A stretch of 64,000 bases of DNA, from NCBI RefSeq assembly GCF_020740795.1, contig NC_067287.1, forward strand, positions 9,811,501 to 9,875,500, read 5' to 3'. Both the position numbers and the translations under genes were made by a program. Positions 43,501 through 53,800 of the stretch are shown piece by piece. The notes beneath the pieces are model-generated. The model was not told the DNA's origin. It made no database searches and saw only the letters and a program-made list of their open reading frames with translations. The DNA is from Apus apus (taxonomy: Eukaryota > Chordata > Aves > Apodiformes > Apodidae). Position 1 is the first letter of the stretch, and each line of letters begins with the position of its first letter.

Positions 43501-46500
43501 ACCCTGGTGATACTGCTAAAAATAAGTGACAGTTGTGTTTGCTGTTGTTTAAAATACTTGCTCTGCCCCCCTGAGTATTCAGAGCAAACAACATCGGGCA
43601 ACACCACTTTGGGGTGACTGAGCTATCATGTGGGATTGGTGGGATTGATTATAAATTGGGATAGGCAAAAAAGAAAATGCATTTTGGCTTGGATAGGTTC
43701 ATAAATACCACAACTGTCATCCAAAAAGGGTTATGCAGTCTTCCAACTGTCATCTCTTAAAACCATCCCACCATCTGCTGTAGTTTTAGTGGAATCTAAA
43801 TCTTTGCTGTCTCAAGAGTGCCTGAAGATGTACAGAGTTGTTTTCAAAATCATTTAATATATCTTTCCTCTAGTGTTTGAAAGACTTCCTGTACTTTAGA
43901 CTGAGTAATGGAGAAGCCATTCAAACATACAATCACTTTAATGATTATGGGTCTGGGGAGGAACAGCTGGCCAAAATTCCTGGAGCTTGTTAAGCTTATG
44001 AAAGGTGATATTCCATGTCCAGGCAGTTTTTCATAAGTGGCTCAACAAATGCCTTCCAGCCCTTAGGTTAGCAGGGGTTACTTTAGCTCTAGTTACTGCC
44101 CCCGCAATGAGGAGCTCTTACTGTTCATGTAAAAGAGCCCAAAGCCCTGGTGCACTGGGGTATTATATGATCTCTCTGGCCAATTTTTCCTAAGCCAGGA
44201 GCTTGTTCTCTGCAATCCCAGATTGCCTCAGATGATTCCACACTCTGGAAGGGATGAAAATGACACTACTTTGGCTAACACAGCCAGGGAGACACCTTGT
44301 TTGTCTCCAGCAAAGCGTACAAGGCACTGACTTGTACTGTGTTCCCCAAAAGGTTGAGATAGTGGTAAGTTATCTCCTCCTGACAAACACTGCTCATCTG
44401 GATAAGTTCTGAATCTGAAAGGTGAGCTCACCCATTTAAAGTACTTGGTATTTTTGAATCTGAGTATTTAGCTGCATTGATCTGAGTTTTTACTGAGAGA
44501 AGAAACATACATAACAACTGAGAAACTGAATCATATTATTTCCCCCAGCTTACGTAGTATTGAAATGTGGACATGCATTTTTCTAGTAGTGCTGAAAGGG
44601 CTAAAGTTTCATTTCCTGTATTGAATGTGTATTTCAAAGCATCAGCTTGTCACAATGGACAGGTGTAAATAGTTTGAGGTCTCTCCTAAGACAGTGTAAC
44701 TATTGTCAGAGTCCTGAAAAGGGCTCAAGCCAAAGCAGAATGAGCCAGCACCCAGTGTTGGGTCTCAGCAAGGTGATGCTGAGGTAGATCCAGAAACTGA
44801 TCAGAAGTGAAAAACATTCTTACCAGGATACAACATGTATTCCTTTAAGCCTGTCCTTCTGCTTAAAGTCTCTCTTCTCAGACTTAGTTGGCTTGAGGGG
44901 TAAAGTGACTGTGATGAATTGGCATATTAACAGCATGTTTCTAACCCAGCTCTGAGTGCCTGAACAGGTACCTTTTGACTGGGATGAGCAACAGGATCCC
45001 AGACCTTGGTGCTGAGTATTGCCATGTCCAGCGTCCCAGATCCCTGCCTTCAATCCAGCAGAGTGTGGCAGAGCCTGGGGCTGTAGGGACACCTGGTAGC
45101 CCCCTCTGAGGGAAGTCTGCCTTCCAGTGGCACCAGAGAGGGGTCCAGCTGGGAGGCAAAGTGAAACCATCTGGCCCAGGAGTCGTCTACTTTCTAGGCT
45201 CTTAACTGCATCTCTTACGTGCTGGGATGAGGCTGTCTGCTCACCTCCAGCACCCTGCAGCCATGGGAGGAAAATCATGAGCTGAAATGGTTGTGACAAG
45301 GGGCTGGTCTGTGCTGTGTCTGCCTTAGAGCAGCCCACCCCCCCCTTATGTTCCACATGCTGCCTGGAGATCACATCAATCACTGAGGATGACGCTGCCT
45401 GTGTTCCCAGAAGCTGCTGCTCTTGAGCAGCTTGCCAGCAACTTGCTGACTCTTTGCCCCATTCCAGAAGCTCTTTCAGCCCAGCAAGGCCGACTCCAGC
45501 CTGAGCTGAAGGCAGCTTCTTCAACTTGGATTTTCAGTCTACTGCCAGAAAAAAAACCTACAAAAGAACAATGAAACAAGACAGCTGCCTCTTCATTCAT
45601 CTTCATAAAATGTTCTACATGCTCACATTTTGGGGAAGGTGCAAATAAAATTATTTGACCCCTTATAACAGGCCTTGGGAATCTCCCAAAGTCTCAGTCT
45701 GCAAAATACTGAATATCTACTTTTCTCCAAAATAAGGTGAACTTGTCCGAAAGACACCTTGAAATAGGGACCTGGCAAACATGAGGCTTTAAATGCTTGG
45801 CGAGATCAGTTTCTGTGACAAGAATTAAAGAGTTCATCAGAAGTGTGTGCAACAGAGAAATGCATGTACGGAAATAACTAACTTTGAGATTAGATGAACT
45901 TGTACTGGTGTTGACTCAGTCAGTTGTGTTCTGCTCTACTTTGAAGTGAGATACTTCATTGGGTAACTGTTCCCTGAGTCCTGGTGACTCTCAGGCTTCA
46001 GTTGTGAACCTTCTCTGGGTTTCTGCAGGAGAAAAGCTGGAGCAGATTCTTTATTTTTTAACTTCTCGTGGTTTTAAATGAACCAGATGAAACTATTTCC
46101 ATGTTTTACAACAGGCTCTGGTAATTTCCATTATTTATGTACACATTTCCCTGAAAACTTTCTCTCCAGGGATAGGATGTGAAATACCCTCTTGAAACAA
46201 TAGAAAAAAGAGACTTTCTAAACAAAATAATTAAACTGGCAATATACCAAGAACTCTACAGTAACACAGCTGAACCAAAAATACATCTGAAGTGCTTTAA
46301 AGGTCATTTACCATGTTGTCACTGTGTAGGTAACATTCTTCAGGCAAAAAAAAAATATTTTCCTTTTAAAGTACTGAGTTCTTTTTATTGTAAAATGCTG
46401 TTTTCACATACAATTTTCAGAAAGAATAATGTTGAGGCCTTTTTCCCACCATTTTTTCTTCAATTCTCTTATCTTGAAAAGACAGAAAATATATTTGGCT

Positions 46501-48404
46501 TGTTTTGTTATGAGAGAATGAAGATAAAGTCATTTTTTCACTTGAAAAAGGTGCACAGTTCTAGCAGGCTTCATACAGAATGTACCAAGCAATGGCAGAA
46601 ACAAAGAGCTTGTAAACTATTAGTAACTGTTTCATTATTAACTACTATAAAAAGTGAATCTGAAAGTATCCATTGAATTCCGATATTAAAGGGCAAGTTT
46701 AATTCTGATTTATATTTTCTATTTAGGTCATTTAAATACAAAATGTTAAAGCAGTTTTACAAAAGCACCATCCCCAAACCATCCTTTTCCTCAACAGAAT
46801 CAGCTTAGCAGGTAACTGTATTGACTCGAAGTATGATGGGGAGTAGTTTTTGTTTCAAAAATAACTACTTTAAGTTCCTCAATCTACATTTGTGCACATG
46901 TTTACTCATGTGAGCCTTACCACGGGCTTCTACAGAAAAATATTATCGTGTTCAGAAGGACACACCTCACAATTAAAAATTAATTTTTTTTAATTGCTGA
47001 AGTCATTAGGATGACTTGTGTGTTTTAAAGGTGCTTTAGGTTGCTAAATGGGAGCCAAATTGCCTAATGCTTTGCAGGATTGGGGCTGTGTTACGAAAAG
47101 TCTAAGTCATGTGAGGTTTTTGCCAGATAAGTGTTGGTGTATTTTGTCTGGCCTGGGCCTGCATTTGCTTAGCACAGTGCAAGGAACATTCGTCATGTAG
47201 CAAATGAGACAAGAGGACCTGCTTGTGATTTTGAGCCAAAAATACATAAATCTTGTTAAGTCTGGAACTTAGAACTTGAAGGGTTTAACAGCAAATGCAT
47301 GGGATCAGCCTGAACACTGGAATATAGAAATACTGTTTAACCTGTGGAATATATAGCCCAGGATGTTCATAAAACTATCATCTGATGAGCCTGAAATGAA
47401 AGAGATGTGGCAAGCATCTAGTCTGCCAGCTTGGATAACACATTTAGGAAAAAAACAAATGTGGCAGACCACAAATGAAGTTTTAACAACAGACCTTGCA
47501 AAAATTTGCCATGTTGCAAAAGCAGAAAATCCCAATTCAGTGTTGGATAGAAATTTAATAACATATACAACTTTGAAGAGAAACAGATGAACAAAAGATT
47601 TTGCAGGAAGAGAGAAGGGTCAGAATGTATCATTAAAATGTGAAGTATGAAAACTGAAGTAAACATGTTGTTCAGAACACTCACTCTTTTGAGAAATAGT
47701 GTTCCAGAAAATGCCTTCAGGCAAATCATAGCAGATCTATGTGTTTTTAAAGGAAAGAGAAAGCCCTCATGAAACTGCATAGATACTAAAATAATGAGAC
47801 AATCTCTATGGACAGCTGACTTTTTCAGAAATGGAAGCTGTTGGAAGGGTGAAGTTTTGATAACTTCTACCACCCCATGGTGGAGAAGGAGATCCTTCCA
47901 GCTCCCTCCGGCTAGAAAAGGAATGCTCAAACTCTGACCCCACTTTGTAGGAGGGAGGTCCAGGAACCACGACCTGAGGAGCACATCCACTGGAGCCTGT
48001 GGAGTCACTGCAGACCTCTCTGCTGGACTCAAAATCAGAATTTGGCAGTAAAACAAGAGTTTTTGATGGCACAGCAAAACTCAACTTCGTCGGGCTTTTT
48101 TTAAAGCTGTTTCTGAAACACACACCCCCCTGCAAACAAAAATTAAAACAAACAAAAAAAAATAAAGATGGCAAAACAGGAGTGAGAAAAAGAGCAAGGA
48201 CATAAAACTTTATGAGCAGAGATGTTTTTTGCTGACGGAACAGGTAGAGATACTTAAGGCTAAGTACCCTGGTAAGAGATAAGAGTGAGCACACAGCCCA
48301 AGGTGAGAGGCCGCAGCCGGCAGGGAGGAGAGCCGGGCTGGAGAGGCTTCGGAAACACAAACAGCGGGAGTAGATACGGGCAGGCAGGGGAACGGCAGGA
48401 CGCG
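40531..48404. other. Intergenic region DBI to TMEM37
   Basis: About 7.9 kb with no gene recognised. A CTCF-like motif lies near the left end (40653-40667). A 234-codon open frame on the minus strand (45524-44820) and 219- and 184-codon minus frames at 47418-48360 have no family features. Confidence 0.6.
40653..40667 (+). promoter_or_regulatory. CTCF-like motif
   Basis: ccactagagggggct matches the CTCF core pattern CCASYAGRKGGCRS apart from about one position. It lies about 120 bp past the DBI polyadenylation signal in a locally GC-rich patch. Binding is unproven. Confidence 0.45.
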
Positions 48405-48917
48405 GCTGACGGTGTGCTTTGTGCCTGATGCTGTGTTCCGTGCCTGATGCTGTGTTCCGTGCCTGATGCTGTGTTCCGTGCCTGATGCTGTGCTCCGTGC
48501 CTGATGCTGTGCTTTGTGCCTGGTGCTGTGCTTTGTGCCTGATGCTGTGCTCTGTGCCTGATGCTGTGCTCCGTGCCTGATGCTGTGCTCCGTGCCTGAT
48601 GCTGTGCTTTGTGCCTGGTGCTGTGCTTTGTGCCTAATGCTGTGTTCCTTGCCTGATGCTGTGCTCTGTGCCTGACGCTGTGCTTTGTGCCTGGTGCTGT
48701 GCTTTGTGCCTAATGCTGTATTCCTTGCCTGATGCTGTGCTCTGTGCCTGACGCTGTGCTCTGTGCCTGACGCTGTGCTCTGTGCCTGATGCTGTGCTCC
48801 GTGCCTGATGCTGTGTTCCTTGCCTGATGCTGTGCTCTGTGCCTGACGCTGTGCTCTGTGCCTGATGCTGTGCTCCGTGCCTGATGCTGTGTTCCTTGCC
48901 TGATGCTGTGCTCTGTG
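48405..48917. repeat. 19-bp minisatellite, about 27 copies
   Basis: The unit gtgcctgatgctgtgctcc repeats head to tail with tail variants ttcc, ctcc, cttt and ctct. A 76-bp four-unit block (from about 48606 and again from about 48682) is duplicated, showing higher-order structure. Since 19 is not a multiple of three and the unit has no stop codon on the minus strand, long spurious minus-strand frames cross it (300 and 337 codons). Confidence 0.97.
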
Positions 48918-49398
48918 GCTCAGACAGCCCCGCCACCGGGGAAGCCGGTCCCGGGGCGGGGCGAGGAGATTCCTTTGGGGCAGTAGAACAACCGCCTCCC
49001 GAAGGGGCTGCAGCCCACGGGGGTGGACAAGAAGGTCTCGGGGGGCCAAAACCGCTGCTTGCAGTGACACACCTCGAGCCCTCCGGCAGCCGGGACGCAC
49101 AGGCAGGCACACGGGGGGGCTGAGGCTGCAGCACGGCGGGAGGAACCACCTTCCCCCCCGGGGCGGCCGTGCTCTGGGCCGGGAGCGGCCAGGCCTGTGC
49201 CCCGGGGCAGGGCAGCGCTCGGGAGAGCCGCTCGGCCCGGCCCCGCTCGGCCCGGCCCCGCTCGGCCCGCCGGTGCTGACTCAGCGGCGGGGGGGCCCGG
49301 AGGCGCCGCGGGCGGGGCGGGAGCGGTGCCCGCCGCCCTCCGGGGAGATAAAAGCCCGCGGCCGGAGCTCGCCCGCGTCTTTCGGCGCTGCCGGCAGC
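48918..49398 (+). promoter_or_regulatory. TMEM37: TMEM37 promoter in CpG island, with TATA-like box and Maf/AP-1 site
   Basis: GC- and CpG-rich from about 48930 through intron 1. A TATA-like ATAAAAG is at 49348-49354, about 45 bp before the start codon, so the 5' UTR should be very short. The near-perfect palindrome TGCTGACTCAGC at 49274-49285 fits a Maf recognition element / AP-1 site, about 62 bp upstream of the TATA-like box. GC-rich direct repeats (cggcccggccccgct) occur at about 49232-49262. Confidence 0.65.
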
Positions 49399-49419
49399 AT
49401 GACCGCCATCGGGGCGCAG
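49399..49419 (+). CDS. TMEM37: TMEM37 coding exon 1 (7 codons)
   Basis: Encodes MTAIGAQ, with donor GCAG|gtacgt. It was placed from homology to the family N-terminus (MTAVGVQ in human) and from its position just after a TATA-like box. Confidence 0.88.
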
Positions 49420-50852
49420 GTACGTGGCCGCCTGCTCCCGCCGCGGGGACGCGGAGGGCCCCCCGGGCACCAGCGCTGCTGCTTCGGCTGGTCCCGGCGC
49501 GGCTGGGGTCGCCCCGACCCCCCTTCCCTGAGCCTCAGGGCGCAGCCAGCCCGATCCTCCCTCTCTACTCCGGGACCGGCAGCAGCTCCCCGGGCTCTCC
49601 CCTCCGCTCGGACTGCAGCCCCGCTCCCCGCCGCACCTGAGCATCACCGCCTGCCTCGGAGGGCTGGGAGGGGGGCTACGGGGTGCGTGGCTTGGATTTT
49701 ATTTTCGGGTCCTCTCGGAGGCAGGGGTTTCTATGAGGAGGGGGCTGCGGCCGGAGCCCAGCCCCGGGGGAACCGAGCCTTGCTGCCTCTGGGGTGGGTG
49801 AAGAGCCGGGTCCGGACCGCTGCCGGCAAGAGCCCGGCTGGCTTTAGGAAAAGGAGGGCAGTGCTGGGAATTTGGTGCCCACTCCCACCCCCCTCCCTCA
49901 GCCGCCTCCCCCGTCCCAGCCGTCGGCCTCCATCCTCCCGGGGGCCGGCGGTTTCCTCCGGCTCTGCCAGAGCGGGGGCTGTGCCGTGGGGCAGGGATCC
50001 TGCTCAGCCCCGGAGCCTTTGTCATCCCGAAGCCGGGGGGCCTTGACGTGGGAGCATTGTTTGTGCAGCCGGCGAACGGGCAGAGCTTCACCCACCCTTC
50101 CTTTCCCCGGGGTACAGCCCGTAACTGCACTGCCTCCTCCTGTGAGAAGGGGTTTGATGTGCACAAGGAAATCACTTCAAACGCTGAGGTCCCGCAGCTT
50201 TGTCCCTCTGGTTGCGTTTCAGCCTAAAGCAGTGCTGTTGCCTCAGGTGTTTTTCCTTCCTCCCCCACTCTCCTTTAAGGTGCCGAGGCTGCTGGCACAC
50301 CCGAGACCTCAGAAGTCCTTCTTTGAGACGCTCATCAGGAGCCTGATCATCCTGTGCGTGGCAATCGCGGTGGTCTTGTCGTCCATCTCCGTCTGCGATG
50401 GCCGCTGGCTCCTGGCGAGGGGTCAGCTCCTGGGGCTCTGGCATTTCTGCACCGTTAGCAACAGCAGCGTCCTGACCTGTGTCACTGACCTCAGCCTGTC
50501 CCAGGTGGAAGGGCTGAGCGTGGGGGTCATTCCTATAAGAAGCATGGTGTCCTTTGCCGTGGTGGTTGCCATCTTTGGCCTGGAGCTGCTGATGGTGTCC
50601 CAGGTCTGCGAAGACGCCAACGCGAGGCGGAAGTGGTCGATGGGCTCGGTGCTCATCCTCGTCTCGTTTTTGCTCTCGGCCACCGGTGTTCTGAGCTTCT
50701 CCATCCTCGTGAGGGATCACCTCACCTTCATGGGCTTCACGTTGACGTACTGGTGCGAGTTCATTGCTGCCTTTCTCTTCTTCCTTAATGGGATCAGCGG
50801 ACTTCACATCAACAGCCTCACGCATCCCAGGAACAGGGTAGGCAAAATCTAG
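49399..50852 (+). CDS. TMEM37: TMEM37, voltage-dependent calcium channel gamma-like protein (gene span; two exons, 197 aa)
   Basis: TMEM37 is a four-helix membrane protein of the PMP22/claudin/CACNG-like superfamily. It has been linked to calcium-channel modulation, but its role is not firmly known. Exons 49399-49419 (MTAIGAQ) and 50280-50852 join in phase 0 to give 197 residues. Helices lie at about 28-46, 96-116, 129-151 and 159-182. The first extracellular loop has the family signature GLWHFC (59-64) with a second Cys at 74, and a possible N-glycosylation site at N68 (NSS). [34 protein letters not shown] and [16 protein letters not shown] closely match the mammalian protein. An in-frame acceptor at 50246 would insert 11 residues; the one at 50279 gives the family's spacing. 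It converges with SCTR. Confidence 0.93.
49420..50279 (+). other. TMEM37: TMEM37 intron 1
   Basis: 860 bp; its first half continues the CpG island. Frames through it are open over long distances because of base composition. Confidence 0.85.
50280..50852 (+). CDS. TMEM37: TMEM37 coding exon 2 (terminal)
   Basis: Encodes residues 8-197 with all four membrane helices and the TAG stop at 50850-50852. Acceptor actctcctttaag|GTG. Confidence 0.95.
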   Translation: MPRLLAHPRPQKSFFETLIRSLIILCVAIAVVLSSISVCDGRWLLARGQLLGLWHFCTVSNSSVLTCVTDLSLSQVEGLSVGVIPIRSMVSFAVVVAIFGLELLMVSQVCEDANARRKWSMGSVLILVSFLLSATGVLSFSILVRDHLTFMGFTLTYWCEFIAAFLFFLNGISGLHINSLTHPRNRVGKI

Positions 50853-53800
50853 GTGCAAAGGGTGTGTACCTCTGCTTTTGTGTAATCAGCTTTGCCAATT
50901 GGACTGGAAAAAAAGGGAGTCTAGTGAAGTTTGAAAGGGACATCGTGTCTTAAATTGTGTGCAAGGAGGGGAAGCGTGAGTCAGTCTTGGTGCCTGTAGA
51001 AGACACACCCGCCCGCTGGCCAGAGCTGCACAACACCAGTGAAGCAGAGACCCAGCCTGGCTGTTGCTGAAATGCGTTTTTCTGGAGGAGTGGATTAAAG
51101 AAGAAGGTGTCCCCTTAGATGTGCAGAGGGGTAGCAGACTGACCTACATGTTGGCTCATTTCTGAGGCTTACACAAAGCCTGTACTGCTGTGGGTTTGGT
51201 GTCGCTGGGCTTCCCCCCCACACTCTGGAACCTGTGAGGAGTGTGACAACTTGGCTTTGCTGTATCTCAGGGACAGATGACTTGTGCCTGGCCACACTCA
51301 CTGGCACGGAGCATTGAAAGTCTTCACTGGATCTCACTCCATTTCAAAAGAGAAGGCACACAGATCTTGATCTGGTCACCCATTTTGTTTCCTGCTGACA
51401 CGTTGACTGTATCTGTCTTTTGTGAGTCTTTCTGGGACACCTCTGCCAGAGGTGCAGGGAGATGTAGCTGTTTTGGGGCCAAGGGCAGGTATTGGGTGAT
51501 GCAGGTGTATGGGGAAGGGTTGAAATGTCTTCCTTGGGCAGCAGTGCATGTTCCTGTGCTTGTGGCTTCTCCCCAGTGTCACTTCTCCGCCATCCCTGTA
51601 GGACACGTGCCAATCAGTCAACCAAACTGGCTCCCTCACAGCCCTTGCAAAGCTCTCTGTAATAGGCCATTGCTCTTCCTGGTTTCTTTTTTGTCCCTTT
51701 GGGGCAAGAGGGCCAAGCTCTGCAGGGGCATTAGATGGGTGTTGTGGCTGGGCAGAGCATGCTGGCACCTTCTGGGCTGTGTTTTGGTTGTCAGGGTTTC
51801 CTGCTGGGGCAATGGGAAATCGTATCCTGTCATGGAGAGTCTCCTGTTGCATTTCTTGTGGGAACAGAAAGCTCTGCCTCCACCTGACCAGGCCCAAGTC
51901 TTCTTCATCTGCTGGTTAACAGTAGCCTTGGGAGGAGAGGTAGCTCATGATTGCCCAAGGAGGGGCTGATGGGGGCAGCTCTAATCTGTCACGGCAGGTG
52001 GAAATACAGAGACCTGGCCAAAATTATATTAAGGCTTGGCTTCTTCCTGCCAATAACTGAGTCAAGATCTCCTTAGTTGCTGCAGTTTTGAAGTTCCTCA
52101 TGGTGTCTGATGTAAAAGGAGAGAAGACCTCAGCAGGAGACCTCAGAGGTTGGTTGCCCTATATGTGTCCTCACTGTCCAACATCCTGCACCCTGTTGTT
52201 CAGATAAACGTGGTTTTGGAGTATTTCAGGGTTTCTGGTTTAATGTTTGTTTTGTATCTGCTGGTAAAACCGCTTGTATTTTTGTTTTAGAACGAATGTT
52301 TTTACATGTTTCATCTGTGTAGCTTGTGTGATAGCTGTTGAGCAAGGTTTTCATTTCCTGTGCAGCAAGTTTGACACAATTCTTCACCTGAAACAAAAGC
52401 ATCATAGCACAGATGCCGAGAAGGCTGTGTAGGTGAGCCAGGAGTAAACAGCTCTGTGTTTCAACGCCAAGACACATACATCCACACTTGCTGAATCTGC
52501 TCCTGTGGACTCACTTGCCTTCATGAGGACAGTCTTCATTCCTTCTCAGATTTCCGTAACGTTTTAGGATAATGCTCCTAAGCCTGTTCTGCAGTGCAGT
52601 TTCATGTCACACTTGCTCTGGACCAGTGCCAGTTGTGGTTCTGCACACGAGTGTGTCAGTCTTTCTGGTGAGATAATGCACAGAGCTGTGTTACCCAGCC
52701 AACTCCTGAAGCTTGTGCAGTGTTTGGAGCTCTGTCAGGGTTTATTGACCCTCTCTCAAGGACAAGACTTGTGCCTTTAACCTGCCCCTGGAAAACTGCA
52801 CTGTGATTGTGCACTGTGTCTCTCTTTGTGAAGGTGCATTTGATTTGCTGAATTACACTGATGAAGATGTGCTAGTGGGCTGAACTTGCAGCTTCTTCTG
52901 TGAACAGTGCTGTTGGCTTCATCAGAACTACTTACCCCAGAGTCTGCAAGGTCCAGACCCAAACTGTTTCGTTGTGGTGTTACCAGGTGGTAGAGTGCCT
53001 TAACTAGCTGATAAATCACTTGTGGTGCCTAGGGGTGCCCATGCCAAGCAGGACAGTTCCCCTGCACAAGGTTAAAGGTGTCCATGGCTTGTCTAGAAAC
53101 ATGGATGTACTTTCAGAGTACCTTCTTGGTGATATCCAAAACTGGAAATCAGTTCTGGACGTACTCTCCTTTGTGCTAGTGGGAGGCTGTGTTCCCAGCC
53201 CCTTCCCTGGGGGAAGGCAGCTGTAGCCATACTTGAGTTCAGGCTGGTGCTTCCCACTCAGCTTAGAGGGAAACAGTGGACGATTGGCCATTGAGTTCAC
53301 CCAAGACTTGGTGCAATTGTGAATGATTTTGGGATGTCCCCTGCTTGCTGAAGGAGAGGCCTTTTCTTGGTAGTTGGGAATCCTCTAGGGAAAATACAGT
53401 AGCTTTTTTTTTTTTCCAAATAGCTTTTTATTGTACTGCTTGACTTACTAATGCAGGGAGAAGATGTGTTTTCATGGATAAAAACTACATGACAAGGTTG
53501 ATTATCTTGGAGACATCCTTATATACAGCAACCTATGGAGTGATGGGTAACCTGTTCATTTTCTGAAGCCCATGGAAATGACAAGCAATATTTCTGAAGT
53601 TTGTTAAATAAATTTCTTTTAAATTAGATAACTAATTCTCACTATTTGTATGTAGATATCGGGGTGCAGGCTTAAGGGGATGAGGTGGGTTTATGTAATC
53701 TCCCAGACACCACCAGTTCAGGGTGTTTACCCTGCTAAACCAAAGACGAAATTACTGCTTGGTGCTTTGCCAAGCTCCAGCCAAGGGAGCTGAGGCCATG

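Noticed and set aside
46179-48360. Frames of 165, 219 and 184 codons
   Set aside because: AT-rich, hydrophobic or Lys-rich chance frames with no recognised family and no CpG promoter of their own.
48210-49647. Minus-strand frames of 300 and 337 codons
   Set aside because: They are open because the 19-bp repeat lacks stops on that strand and because the rest is a CpG island. The Gln/His/Ser/Ala pattern is the repeat read in three frames.
49872-50279. In-frame upstream extension of TMEM37 exon 2
   Set aside because: This is intron 1 kept open by CpG-island composition. The spliced MTAIGAQ start plus the acceptor at 50279 fits the family N-terminus and spacing.
50247-50279. Alternative TMEM37 acceptor after cctcag at 50246
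   Set aside because: In frame and adds 11 residues, but the human-like distance from MTAxGxQ to SFFE is met only with the acceptor at 50279.
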